Position numbers and translations under genes: made by a program. From positions 1,860,001 through 1,924,000 of the forward strand of contig WHVY01000006.1 in assembly GCA_022266195.1 (NCBI GenBank): a DNA stretch of 64,000 bases. The letters are read 5' to 3'. The first letter of the stretch is position 1; the number at the start of each line of letters is the position of its first letter. Below, in pieces: positions 9,777 through 21,300 of this stretch. This DNA comes from Tetranychus cinnabarinus (Eukaryota > Arthropoda > Arachnida > Trombidiformes > Tetranychidae). The notes beneath the pieces were generated by a model. The model saw only the letters and a program-made list of their open reading frames with translations. It made no database searches and was not told the DNA's origin.

Positions 9777-12118
9777 TTAAAGTAATTTTCTTCGTGGGTG
9801 CATTCGACGAGGTTCAGATCGCATTGTCCTCCTAAGTGATTCCTGTTCACTCGATGGTCCATTTGTAATGGTTGAGTTGCTCAGTGTACTCATTGTTGAA
9901 GAACCTATTCGCGCACTAACACGGGTTATAGCACTTAATTTACTTTTCTTTTTCGAGTCAAAATATTCTATGAACTTTTTATCACTAAGAGTACCAACAA
10001 ATCGCTTCTTTTTTCTTCGTCGAGGGACCTTTTTGAATCTATTTAAATTTTCCTTATAAATCTTTCTATAATAAAATATTAATGCGAATGAAGTGATAAT
10101 CAAACATAAAAATAATAGTAAAATTATTATTAATGCGTAATCAGATTCAAAAATATAAACCTTGTCAGTAGATACAGCGCTAATGATTGAAGTATCGGCA
10201 TATCTATCACTTTGTAGACTAACATCGATATTGAATTCGCCCGATTTTGTTAAATTCATAGAGCAATTGATGAATGATCCATATATTAAAATTTCGTTGC
10301 AATGATTATCACCAGCTTGGATAACTAAATACTCTTGAGAGGCTTTAATCAGTGGTTTGTCGAGTGCAATTGTTAGTATTGTCGGTGAAGAAGAGTCGAA
10401 GATTAAGGGAGAAATGTTGATGATTTTGAAGCAACTGTTGACTGTTAGTGCAGCCTTGTTTTTGGGTTGATTATCACGAGTAAAAATTGAATTTGACCAA
10501 ATGCAGTCAAAATAAAGTCCATACATATTACATTGAGTACAAGTTTTTAGATGTGAACACACTTCAATGGGAATGAAAAAGGTTTGATTAGATTTTTTAG
10601 TCACGAAAAGAGCTCCGTGTGGACGTTTATTAATATGAAAAACGACTTCACCGGATGCATTTATAAAAGAGGACGACTTTGCAGAAACACTCATGCATAT
10701 TGGTTGTTCAGCGAAATCATATTCACAAATATCAGTATCGATGAATGGGTTATCAGGCATTATTATGCTCGCTGTATCAAATGGATAGGGAAGTGCAACA
10801 AACTGTATCTTATGGGGTACAGTTAACCGAAAATTATAACGCAAATTAAGAGAAGTTGGGAAATTTCCAGTTACAACGAGACTGACATCTCTTGAAGGAA
10901 CAATATTTTCCTTCGTTGTACAGTTTTTATAAGTCTTTTTACATTCACCGACTTCTGATCTTAAATGGTGTCGTAATAAAGTGATGTTACCAAAACCAGA
11001 GGCACATTTATTTGCGGTTTCTTCAAACAATGAAACAAACTGGCCAATATAATAGACATTATAAGCTTTTGTATTATCTGAAGGCTGTAAGTGTGTTGTG
11101 TGCACTTGGTAACGAATGGTTTCATTATAAAAAGGTTTAAAAAGGAAAACGAAAAACAAATCAATTATCTTGTTGGACTCGAATGCTTCTTGAGTAAAAT
11201 GAATCTCAACAGCACTTGAAATAAGTTCCCTTCCTTGGTCAAGACACAATCGTATTATTGATATCTCTTTAGTAACTGATTGAGAATTTGCCTTCGAAAT
11301 ACTTCGCTTTATTAGAAGGTACAATTTATCGTCGAAATGAATATAATCTGTCATGTTCTATTCTATAATGAACTTCCAATCATCTTTAAGCCAAGGTAAG
11401 GATCGAATCACAGAAACTGATTCATTTTTATCATCGAAATGCAACAATTCTAGATAATTCAAATTACGAACTGGTTTAGTTAAACTTGGATTGAATATTA
11501 TTGGAACATGAAGAGCTTCATTATCACCAAAAGCTATTATTGAATCACTTAATTCACCAGAATAATTCATTTGTTTGATTGTCTGTCGATTAATCAGAAT
11601 TTGAGGTTTCTTTTTATGGACGAACATCAAGCGGTCTGTTTTGAGATTGATTACTTTCCAATTGAGGATGTCGGACACATTAACAACACTTGTTGGTATA
11701 TCAATTGTTATTGTTTTACCAGCCACATAAATATCATAAGATGTTGTGTGATTAGTGGGATTCGTCAATAAAATACTGTCATGTGTTTTATAATAAAATA
11801 ATTAATCATGTTTTGGTGTTCTGAATGAATATGTTTTTTGGGTAACAGTCTAGTTATACGGACACAAAACAATAACAAAGGCTTTAATTGAGGCCCCAGG
11901 CCATCCAAGCCCACCCGAACCTAACCAAACCTAACCTAACCTAACCTAATCTAACCTAACCTAACCTAATCCGACCTAGAGCGCGATGCTAAACGATTAT
12001 TTATTTGAATCTATAGCACTGTTTATTATATGTGTCCGTGTAACTAGACTCTCACCGTTTTTTGAATCAAAAGACAAAATTGAAAGGTCCATATTATTAA
12101 TAGAAGGTGAATAAACAT
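9777..12118 (-). pseudogene. Sema/PSI/IPT-like receptor, nonsense-mutated and interrupted copy
   Basis: The start (ATG 12118) and signal peptide are separated from the rest by a 216-bp element at 11841-12056. Downstream, an in-frame stop replaces Ser in PKHDS, and a TAG replaces the Trp codon in the FIIEWNMTDY region (near 11356). From ATG 11354 the frame is then open for 525 aa through the PSI-like, IPT-like, transmembrane and basic-tail segments, closely matching the copy at 23090-25216. This is a recently dead paralogue; a truncated product from 11354 would lack a signal peptide. Confidence 0.8.
11841..12056. mobile_element. hAT-like MITE with telomere-type CCTAA repeats, inserted in receptor pseudogene
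   Basis: The element is 216 bp. The left end is GGTAACAGTCTAGTTATACG and the right end the complement (ACTAGACTCTCACC), with arms of about 25 bp reaching CGGACAC. It has an exact 8-bp duplication GTTTTTTG at 11833-11840 and 12057-12064. The intact paralogue at about 25155 reads straight through this site. Its core (11890-11985) shares the AGGCCCCAGGCC block and CCTAA pentamers with the element at 5000-5272, though the terminal repeats differ. Confidence 0.8.
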
Positions 12119-12537
12119 GATTATGGTAAATGATGTGCAACATTATATAATTCTTGATTCCTTTCAAAGCAACTATCATATCCTAATATTGCCATTTAAA
12201 AAAGAGTGAAAAGGAAGAAATTATATTCTCGTCGCTAAATATTTAAGTATTTTGCCACTTCTATCGTAAGATTACATGTAGAGTTAAGAGACTTTGCATT
12301 TATCCAACAAGAAGCTCAGCAACAGAATACCGATTATCTTGCGAGTTTAATTGGATACAGTTCACCCGTACTTCGCTTTATTCAAAGATTGTTCAAACAT
12401 TTAATTTGCAAAAGTCCTAAGGTCTAAATTTCAGGCACTCAGACTGCAATTAAATACAGTATGCAATGTAAATTGAAATAAATGAATGAAAATTTTTCTA
12501 TCCCAAGAATAAGTTCTTGCATTTCCATATTGTCCAT
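12119..12537. other. Duplicated intergenic sequence
   Basis: No gene is seen. It is homologous to 25217-25560, between the receptor start and the last 7TM exon in the neighbouring unit. Confidence 0.5.
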
Positions 12538-13864
12538 TCAATGACCCATTCCACCAGCCAAAGATGCAATTAGAAGAAGAAGATTTGTTATGTTTTCGCA
12601 AATAACCTGAAATAAACGATATTTAAATACTTAGACATCATTATGTTGATTTTGTTTAGTTGATAAAATTGGTAAACTATACGAACCAGAATAAAATGAA
12701 AAAATGAATATCGTAAGGCCCCAAATATGGTGAAGAAATAGCGAGTTTCAACGTGTTCGAGATAAATTATGATTTTTAGTTTCATGTCAATAGAACCATT
12801 AGTAAAAAGTGCTCTTCTCAATTGGGAACAATATTGATTGATCTAAAAGGAAAGCAACTTTTTTGGTTAAATAAAGGGTCGATAAATTGTCTCGCCATTC
12901 AATCTCAAACAATAAATTGTTCAAGTCATACCTTATGCTGTCCATAAGCACCAAGCCAGAAATGGACGGATAATCCACTAATGAAATTGATTACTCCAAA
13001 GGCAATCAAAGAGATTCGTAAAAATTTATGTACTTCAACGAAAAAAATTAGATAAAGTAAAATGAACTGAGCGAGATAAGTTGCCAGGAATAAGAATTGG
13101 TTGACTAGAATCCAAAATTGATAGCTTTCGATCAATCCTTTCAATTGATTTGTGCTTGATCTCATTGAATTGGATACAATAGTATTCCAATTTTCACCTT
13201 TCTCATAACTTTTAGTTTCAACTATCAAGTTATCCTTTTCACTGGTCAAGTGTTTACCAAAAAGATAGACTGAGAAGCCAAAAAGAGGACCAAAGTTAGC
13301 AGCATTACCAAGCACAACTAAACCTCCAACGGCTGTGATGATTAACCAGAAGACCAAGTAAATGATAAACTGTGATGGATAAATAAAGAGCGAAGGTGTG
13401 CCACAAAGGAAAGCAGCTAAACCACCAAGAATATACGAAAAGTGACTCAATTTGATAAAGTATTTGTGTACAATTGTTGGTAAACCAGAATGTGGGTGAA
13501 CTTTGGTTGAACCAAATTGATCAAAAATGACTCCAATGGAAACCCATTTTTGCAGTGAAGGTTTAAACTGTGAAACATAAAGTGCCAGTGAACAAGTGAA
13601 TGCAGCGGAAAACCAACCAAAATATATTAAAGTCAAGTGTTTTCTGGTTGCACCAACAACAAGTGTTAAATCACCGAGGTAATAGGATAAACTGGTAACT
13701 TCACTTTGACTCAAGTTAATCAGTTGTTTGATCATATTTGTTAGGCAAACGGCAAATGATAATGGGAAAAACAACTTGAAAGACTTGGATTCATCAGTCA
13801 CTAAATAGGTTAAATCAACCAGTTGATAGTTTAGGTAACGACGAAAACCAGGATATCTATTCAT
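12538..13864 (-). CDS. Multi-pass (about 7 helices) membrane protein, possible divergent chemoreceptor
   Basis: Exon 1 is 12932-13864 (ATG 13864, donor GTATGA). Exon 2 is 12538-12606 (acceptor TTTATTTCAG). Both join in phase 0 and give 333 aa. Hydrophobic helices occur at about 30-50, 65-110 (two), 145-165, 168-200, 245-275 and 280-300, and the tail ends VICENITNLLLLIASLAGGMGH. Splicing is supported by conservation of both exons in the broken copies at 5.3, 8.6, 22.3 and 25.6 kb. Length and topology fit invertebrate gustatory-receptor-like proteins, but I do not see the TYhhhhhQF motif, so the family is unproven. It is the only intact copy. It lies upstream of, and on the same strand as, the receptor-like partner in every unit. 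Confidence 0.65.
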
Positions 13865-14859
13865 TGTAAGTCTTGTCCGAGTCGACTATTAAACCATGAT
13901 TTACTTTTCTGGTGCTCGTCGTGTAGCCTAAGACATTCAAATGGCAGTCATTGGTTAAATTTTAAAATTAATTTTAAATGTTATTGCATTTGCTCAATGG
14001 AATTGAAAATTTCAACTTTTGGTTCGTCATTTGTCTAAGTTAATTATCGAATCGATTTTTTATTTCTTAATGCCTTTGTTTACCAATTTATGTAATCAAT
14101 TTGAAACATGAACTTTTCTCATTGTTTTTACCTTATTCTCGTCATTCTTAACTTTTCATGTCAACCAAATACAATGGTTTACATCGTTTTCTACTTCGAT
14201 TAATCAACTTTTCATAATTTCCAACAAAATAAATGGTCGTTAAATTAACCTTAACATGCATATTTCAAATGTATCATTTGCATACCTGCATTGATTCATG
14301 TTTTTACAAGCATTTCTTTTCTGTAAATTTGTTAAAGATTCATTAAGATTACTCTGGAGATCAATAAAATAGGACCATTTAGGATTACGTTTTGAAAATT
14401 GATTTCGAGTTTAAAAATCAATTCATTGATGTTGTTGCTGTTGAACCTTTGCTATTCCTATTCATCTTCGACTTAACTAACTTTCTGGTTAAAATTAAAC
14501 TGTAAAAATTCTCTATTACACACCATGAAAAACATCATATTTTTCGAGCCTGTGCAAGCTTTTAATGTTTACGAAAGCATGGTTCCTTTAGAATCCCTCA
14601 TATCTCCATGTTAAATCTCCATCTTTATTTTTTTTTCTTGTATTTTTCATCTTTTTTATATTTTGTTTTCAGTTATGACGTCTTATAGCTTCATTGAGTC
14701 AATTAAAGGTTACGATCTATAAGTGTATTCAATGCGACCAAAGGTCAGTCGAAAGAATCAATCAAAAGAAAATAATTTTATTGTCAATCTCAAAATGAAT
14801 ATTAATATAAAACAAATGTTCATTGATTAGTGAGAAATCTTGCTCATTCAGAATAAAAA
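13865..14859. other. Intergenic, segmental duplicate of 27016-28560
   Basis: No gene is seen. The sequence is nearly collinear with 27016-28560, except that the other copy carries an inserted element at 27207-27744. The site here (TAA at 14036-14038) is the empty target. Confidence 0.8.
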
Positions 14860-14867
14860 ATTGAATG

Positions 14868-14985
14868 TATAAAAATAGGTCCCTTTGTATCATTAATGTT
14901 TTTTCAGTTAGTGAAAAAAGTTGATTCCCACTTCAGTCGAGATGAAGAAACTGTTGAACATCAAGTTTCCAAAAGTAACGGGTGT
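14868..14985 (+). pseudogene. DEG/ENaC gene fragment (promoter plus first about 13 codons)
   Basis: A TATAAAAAT box (14868) and the ATG at 14942 (MKKLLNIKFPK) match the start of the DEG/ENaC gene at 28643. Homology stops abruptly at about 14980, where unrelated sequence begins. The gene was cut by the insertion or rearrangement that created the 15.0-21.3 kb block. Confidence 0.75.
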
Positions 14986-15087
14986 GGCAAAAGTCATGGT
15001 TAGCTTATTTTCCGCTTTTTCTCAGTAACTCGGATAGCTATCGTGTGCTAGGTGTTTTTTCAAGCCGGTTGCGTTTTGTAGCAGTTT

Positions 15088-15122
15088 CGCGAGATTAAGG
15101 ATTTCCATGTTTACGCGAGATC
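15088..15122. repeat. CTCGCGA-type repeat, inverted partner of 21184-21222
   Basis: The 35-bp stretch with CGCGAGATTAAGGATTTCC and TTTACGCGAGATC is the reverse complement, with one or two differences, of 21184-21222. The two copies bracket the foreign block between a DEG/ENaC fragment and a receptor fragment. Confidence 0.7.
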
Positions 15123-15259
15123 AGCGAAATCAGTTTTTAATGTTTAATCATTTTTAATTATGTTTGCCTGGTCGTTTTAACGGTCTTTAGGTGCAAATCG
15201 GATTTGACCACAGTTACAATATGTTGGTTGATATTGTTTAATAAAACAATTGATATAAT

Positions 15260-15957
15260 TTATTTTTTTGGGCGCACAACTCTTGAAAAATTGAAGTGAC
15301 GTTCATCCACCATAAAATCATCCATTTGTTTTTTGATCTCGGCAGGTACAGTAAAATACTTTATTTTATTTCCAGCTTCGTCAACTCTCTCTTTGAATTT
15401 CGACGGGTCTACAGAAGACCCGTCCCCATGGAAATTTACAGGGACGAGAGTTTTTTTTACTTTTTCCAACTTTTTAATACCTTCTTCTACTGCTCTAGAA
15501 TTGCAGTCTATAGTGAAAAAATTCAGAAAATCTCTGGTTCTACCAAACACATGTTCTTTAAGTTTCTTTAGAAGACGGCTACAGTTTGTTGTTTTTTGGT
15601 TTTTTTATTTCGACGTTTTCTTTTCTTATGCTTTACCTGAGTGGAAGTTGAAGAACATGGCTCTGAGTCTGGATATTCATGTTCTGATCCAGATTCAGAT
15701 TCAGATTCATGTTCATTCTGATATTCATGGTTGTCATCATTTTCTTCATTATTACCCTCGTTCATCTATTCATCGCTTGGCCCGGCCTCACCAAAATCGT
15801 TATTATACTCATCTACATCCATGATGAGATCATCTTCACCGTCAAGCTGAAACATATCTGGCAATGCAGCCAAAGGAAGTCTAGTGGCTTGCGGTTGAGC
15901 TTCTCTGTCAGTACGTTTTGCTTTTGCAGCAGAGTTCAATACAATAATTCCTAACAT
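15260..15957 (-). pseudogene. Acidic, Ser/Glu-rich protein relic of unknown family
   Basis: The frame from ATG 15957 runs 63 codons to a TAG, then continues in frame through an acidic ESESESGSEHEY stretch and a basic KHKKRKRRNKKTKK stretch. It then shifts frame near 15570 into LLKKLKEHVFGRTRDFLNFF and ends at 15260. One nonsense codon and one frameshift make it a pseudogene. I do not recognise the family. It adjoins the left inverted repeat of its element, so it is probably an element gene. Confidence 0.45.
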
Positions 15958-17507
15958 GCAAAAGAGATTTTAAAAATTATTTTTTGATTGCAATTTATCA
16001 TTATTCATCTAAGAATGAATAAAATATATGTTATTTGCAAAAAAACACTGAATATTCATTTTTAGGTTTAACTTGGTGTCGAAAACAAAGTCAGTCATTA
16101 TTAAACCAAAAATTAAAAACGTTATTGTTCATCTAAATTCAAATTTAAAAATTGTTTTTTGATTGCAAATTGTGTACTAACTAATTATCAACACAAAATG
16201 ACTGAAACAAGTCCACAAAATATTTACGGTCAGTTGGAAATTCAAAAATAAACATGATAAATTTTCAGCTGTCTTTATGAGAAAATAAAACCGCTGCCGA
16301 TTTTCACTGCATGACCAGGAAAATTTTTTATGGAAGTAAATCTTTGATCTAAGAATGAATGAAATATAAGTTATTTAAAAAAACCACTAAATATTTATTT
16401 TTAGGTTTAAATTGGGTTCGAAAACAATATCTAAGAATGAATGAAATATTCAAATATTTAAAAATAAACATGGTACATTTTAACATAAAAATGTTGAAAT
16501 CAAAGCAAGCGATATGATATTTATCTACATGTATATAATGCAAATACTCATATCGAACAACTCTAGAATAAAAATAAAAAGCTGCTCACCACATAATAAT
16601 AATAGTCCAAATAAGTAGAAAATTTCCATCTTAGTTATGTTCATCTGATGTGAGCTAAATAAAAAATATGTAAATAAATAGATAACACAAATTCAGAGAT
16701 TAAGAGATTGAAAAAATGATATTATATATATATATTTTGATAAATTAAAATCACTTGTTTTTAAGATGATTCGTTTTAATCTGATAAAGATGATTAGAGC
16801 ACTTGTAATAAAATTTAAGCAGCACAATATAAATTATGTTTTAACTTACTAGTTTAAAACTACATTTGATAGTGTTAAAAAAATAAGCACAAAATTTGTT
16901 TTTATATGCACTTAAAATGATGGGGACTTAGATGAAAAAAGTTGTTTGATTTGCTCATTATTTATTCAACAATTTTGCTACCATCAAGCAAGCTGAGGCT
17001 CCAACTGCTGTATGTTAATCACATAATTTGCATTCAAATTGATCTTTCCACTTGAAAAAGGCAAACATTCATGGTGCTTTGTTCCACATGAAGCAAATCG
17101 GTTGCCAATAAACGTGTTTTATTTGTTCAGCTTTAAAATGTATCAATTTTGATACTGTTCAGAATCAACTCTAAATTGGATGTGGAGTTTTTGACAAAAA
17201 AGTTTTTTGAAAACTTGGTTTATTATCTCAGCTGCACAATGTATCAATTTTACTTCTATCAATCAAACTAAGTATTCATGATGTTATTCACAACAAATTT
17301 GTTGCGCATCAAACAATTAATTATCGAGCTTAAACTCGTGCAAGTAACCTTTTGAAAGTTCATTTAAGTTTAATCAGTTTGAGGATTTTAATGTTATTCC
17401 AAATAAATAAGAATCAAAGCAAAAAAATTGGAAATTGAATCAACTCAAATTAAAAAAATAAATTAAATAAGAAGTTCAGAATATACATGTACCTGCATTG
17501 ATAAAAG
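15958..17507. other. Gene-free AT-rich stretch inside the degenerate element
   Basis: No coding region or repeat family is supported. There are runs of TATATA and duplicated short blocks (AAGAATGAATGAAATAT occurs twice near 16350-16450). Probably decayed element sequence. Confidence 0.5.
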
Positions 17508-18034
17508 ATGTACACTATTTACTTAAAGCATCCTTTTACCATGCTGATAGCTGGTCCAAGTGGCTGTGGAAAGACGTTTTGGCTTGCTTCACTCTTGAAA
17601 AATTTGAATAGATTTATTCACCCAATACCATTAACAGTCGACTATTTTTATGTCGAGTAACAACAGCTGTTTTCCACATTGCAAAACGTTAACTTCATAC
17701 TAGCTTTAACTGAAAGTGCTTTGAGAAAATAAATGATAATTCGCCTAAATTGGTAATCATAGAAGATATGATGACAGAATCCTCAAATTCAAAGATTATT
17801 TCACAGCTTTTCACACGTGGTAGTCACCATAAAAATCTTTCGGTCATACTTATCGTTCAAAATTTATTCGTCAAAGGTGCAGAAAGCCGTAATATATCGC
17901 TTAACGCACATTACATAGTGCTCTTCAAAAATCCTAGAGATAAGTCAATTTCTGCAATGTTGGTTAGACAAATTTTTCCAAATAAGATAGTAAAGTTTCG
18001 GATAATATGTGATACGTGTTTATCACCTCAATAA
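17508..18034 (+). pseudogene. Polinton packaging-ATPase relic (A32/FtsK-HerA type)
   Basis: From ATG 17508 the sequence reads LKHPFTMLIAGPSGCGKT, an intact Walker A, then decays at about 17660-17740. It resumes in another frame from about 17745 with VIIEDMM (Walker B region), FTRGSHHKNLSVILIVQN and ALFKNPRD-like blocks. All match the ATPase at 34079-34711 in order. The last part of the domain is missing and the end abuts the inverted TBP-like relic. Confidence 0.85.
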
Positions 18035-18438
18035 ATGGCTGGATAGATTTCCGGTTCATATGAAACATTATTATTAGATTGTACCAATTTTGTAACATCA
18101 ATCAAATATTTGATTTTTCCTGTCGCGGTCATATTCACAACTTTAATGAATTTGATTTTGTCGAGCGGGAAAATTTGCTGAATGAACTTATCCCCATCCT
18201 TGATCAAAGTGAAGCCTGTTGCAACGATCTTGCCAGGCTCGAAAATTAGTAAACTTTTCTTTCCGTTCTTGATAACATCAGAATTGAATCTTTTGTCTGT
18301 CTTACCGGATTTCCCTACAATATTTGTTTTTCTACCGAGATCCCAAAGAGTCACAACATTAACAACTTTCAATAAGGTTAATTTCTTCATATTGATACAA
18401 TTATAAAAACAAGTACGCTGAAAGTCGACAAATGACAT
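18028..18438 (-). pseudogene. TATA-binding-protein-like gene, C-terminally truncated relic copy
   Basis: The 136-aa frame from ATG 18438 is homologous along its length to the Polinton TBP-like protein at 32120-32587: a VVNVVTLWDLGRK start, LLIFEPGKIVATGF in repeat 1, then VSYEPEIYPAIY of repeat 2. It stops at TGA where the intact gene has a Trp codon, and the last about 45 residues are gone. Upstream on its strand is TATATATAAG (about 18452-18463), a plausible TATA box. The two TBP-like copies are well diverged, so this gene has been kept over the history of this element group. Confidence 0.7.
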
Positions 18439-18804
18439 TTTGAATTTGTTTGCTTATATATATACCAATAACAACTATCCTTTTGAATCATTTATTCATT
18501 CATCATCATCCGTGTATGTAACATGGATAAAGTGTGGGGTCGCACGTCTTTGCATTGAGAAGAGAAGATAACTATGCTTGCTACTATTCTTTGAAAGACA
18601 GAATTTTACATAAATTTAAGTTTTACTCTTTAGCTGAACTTCAAATTTCATTTTGTTATTTTTTATGGATGTTGGCCCTATTGCCTGTGCCAGTGCAGAA
18701 GCAGAATATGTTTTGAGCGGTTTTGCCATCCATGTTATAAATATTATAAAGTTTGGTGCAATCATCAGACTTGAAGTCACTGATGAAATCGATAAAATGA
18801 ATTG
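18439..18804. other. No gene; right interior of the degenerate element
   Basis: Short frames exist, including one with ASAEAEYVLSG that faintly recalls Copia RNase H, but no extended homology supports it. Confidence 0.4.
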
Positions 18805-18925
18805 GTTTATTAAACAATATACACCAACATATTGTAACAGTAGTCAAATCCGATTTGCACCTAAAGACCGTTAAAACGACCAGGCAAACATAATAAAAAA
18901 TGATTAAACAATAAAAACTGATTTC

Positions 18926-20341
18926 TTCCCGAAACAATCTGTTTTGCTTACGCGGAATGAGCGATGAAACAGCTACATCAGTCTGCACGAGTAAGCAATG
19001 TTTCTTGTCTTTGAATTTAAGCGAAACAGTAGTCTTTCCTACTATTGGTAAGCTATGCTTAGTAGTGGACTTGACTGTTTGACTTCCTTATTTTCTGATT
19101 TTTAGTCCTAGCTGTCTAGCAAAGGAATCTTTGATCAAAGAGATCTCTGCTTCTGTGTCAATGATAGCTAATGTTTTAACGTCATTAACTTTGATTTTAT
19201 CCATAGCGAAAAGAACTGCTGCACAATTCACAGTTTGTTCGGAGTTTGTATTGCTCACTACACTACAGACATCTCTATCTTCTATACTAGAGTCTTCTGA
19301 AGAGCTTTCACTTCTAGCAATAGCTTGGACTGAAAAGTTTTTACCTTAACCTTTTCCTTTAGAGGTGGAAGGTTCTGATGGATCAAAGATTTTTCTGGGA
19401 ACTGGCTTCCTAGCGCTTCTTCTAGGTTCAAATGGTTTTTCTTGTTGGGTTTCTCGTTTACCTCGCCAGTTCTCTGGGCTAACCTCTCACTCAGGTTTTC
19501 TAGACTGACTTGGCTGAGGTTGGGACTTGGTTTGAGAATGAGTAATTGCTCTAGTTTCAGTTTCATTCGGTCTGGATCGAGGAATGCTTCTAGCTTTTCT
19601 TCTGCACTCAGATTCGAGATGACCTACTCGCTGGCAAAAGTTACAGTAGTCTCTGTTTCTATGATTGTTTTCTAATCTCATTCTGTTAAAATTATCATTA
19701 AGCTGTCTCAAGGATCTTTCTATACTATGAAATATGCTTGAGTCACTTTGGTTAGAGGATGTATTGCTATTGCTACGCTTAGCATCATTTGCTGCTCTTT
19801 CAGCTGAACTAGCATATTCAATGTATTCTTCAATGGTTTTTGGATCCCTAAGCTGAACTCCGTACTGCGGTTCTGGTAGAAGTCCTTTTCTAATTACCGA
19901 AATGATTACGTTTTTGGATAATTTCTCATCAACTTTCTTAGCTAAGGCTAGAACTTCATAGATAAAGAAGGAAGCTGGCTGATCTGGTCTCTGCTTCTTA
20001 TTCATCAGTTTATCTGTTAAATAAGCTCGGTAATCTGCTGAGCAGAGATCTTTAATTAGTTCTGTCTTAAGTGATTTATAATCTTTTGGTTTTCCTTTGT
20101 AAGAGACTAAATAAGTATACCAATCTCTGGCACTTTCTCTGAGATAGGCTGGTAGAGTCAAATATCTTGTTTGCTCATCCCAACCTAAAGCTTCAGCAGA
20201 GGATTCAAATTCAGCTAACTAGTCTATTATTTCTTCACCGTCTTTTCCAGTGAAAGGTTTAATTTCAACTGGGTTGTCGGCGAGACTCAATGGACTAACA
20301 TAAGCCGATTGCGAGGCGGCATCCTGACTTGTGTTAGCCAT
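18926..20341 (-). pseudogene. Ty3/gypsy-type gag-pro relic
   Basis: Reading from ATG 20341, a gag frame (LPAYLRESARDWYTYLV, typical of capsid helices) leads to one CCHC zinc knuckle (CNFCQRVGHLESEC, about 19640). A basic linker follows, then a retropepsin with LAIIDTEAEISLI (about 19160) in place of DTGA. At least four in-frame stops interrupt it (near 20221, 19487, 19350 and 19100). The usual catalytic Gly is Glu, so it is dead. Homology ends at 18925, where an inverted-repeat arm of the neighbouring element begins. Reverse transcriptase and integrase are absent. Confidence 0.75.
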
Positions 20342-21183
20342 TCTTGATCAAGTGACTCGTAAGTCAATTTATGAAACAGAAACTATTCCTAGCAATCCCT
20401 AAAGGAAAGAACCCAACAACCGTATCGCCGTCGTTGAGTGGAACACAAAGGACGTAAAAGGAATGAGACAGACACAAAAAAAATTAAAGGAAGGGAAAAC
20501 CGGGTTGACTTAAAATTGTCCTACCGGGCCTTGGTGGTTCATCACTCGAAGTCAGTCAGCAACGATGAAGTGAAGAAATTAATGGAATCAGACGACAGGA
20601 CCAGTGGCAGGAATAAGAGCCAATCTTAGGAGTCTGGAGCCGGATGATCAATTACTGGCGTTGGATAATTCGTCAGACTGGTGTTGAATAGATTATAGAC
20701 CAAGGACTGGATCTGGATTATCGTCAGACCAACAGGGATGCGGACCAATTGAATAAAGGACTGGAACTGGTTGATCGTCAGGACCAGATGAAACAACGAG
20801 TAGTAAAAACCAGGTAATGATCAGCAGGGACGAACAGCAGCGATCTGGTACAGCAGGTGGGGACTAAGCCCTCATAATAGCCACCAGTTGAAAGAGAATT
20901 AAAGGGAACCGAAGGTTTAATATGAAAAAGACTTTATTTAGCTTTCCGAGTCTTCGCTGACTCAAAGAAATATTGACTGTTTTGGTTACATTCTGTGCTT
21001 TCTTTATATACGGAAATTTATCATTAGTTAACATCTAAAGAAAGGGGTTCATAATCTATGTATTTCATTTCTGGAATTTTCTACAGAGAGAATTTTCTGT
21101 AGAATAGTCTAATCAAATCACTCATCTAATCATTACATAATTGATTGCTTCAAGTGTTTATTATTATAGTTTTATTGTTTCAC
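20342..21183. other. Probable leader/LTR remnant of the Ty3-type element
   Basis: No gene is seen. It lies directly upstream of gag on the minus strand, with a GC-richer leader (20400-20880), and TATATA-type sequence near 21005. I could not fix LTR ends or a primer-binding site, and no second LTR is visible. Confidence 0.35.
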
Positions 21184-21300
21184 ACTTTGATCTCGCGTAA
21201 ACATGGGAATCCTTAATCTCGCGAGTTCAATGATATCCTTGTTCTCGCGGGTTCACGGAGATCAACGATAACAATGATCTCGCGAGTTCGGCGCGAATAC
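21184..21300. repeat. Short repeats of ATCTCGCGA
   Basis: Four variants of (G/A)TCTCGCG(A/T) or TTCTCGCGGG occur in about 110 bp, including the inverted partner of 15088-15122. The sequence ends at the break into a receptor pseudogene near 21300. Confidence 0.6.

Larger units (their letters stand above)
15126..18925. mobile_element. Degenerate 3.8-kb element with about 125-bp terminal inverted repeats and Polinton-type gene relics
   Basis: 15126-15252 and 18805-18925 are inverted copies, about 90% alike by eye, starting GAAATCAGTTTTTA and including GTCGTTTTAACGGTCTTTAG. Between them lie an acidic-protein relic, a packaging-ATPase relic and a TBP-like relic; the last two are homologous to genes of the intact Polinton. 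ATPase and TBP-like pieces face each other at 18028, so an internal inversion or deletion has occurred. I found no target duplication. Probably a deletion derivative of an older Polinton. Confidence 0.55.

Noticed and set aside
12538..13864. Firm call of the 7TM-like protein as a gustatory receptor
   Set aside because: Topology and length fit, but the C-terminal TYhhhhhQF motif is missing, so it is kept as an unassigned multi-pass protein.
18653..18874. Frame with ASAEAEYVLSG resembling Copia RNase H
   Set aside because: Only about ten residues fit, no catalytic context follows, and part of the frame is the inverted-repeat arm.
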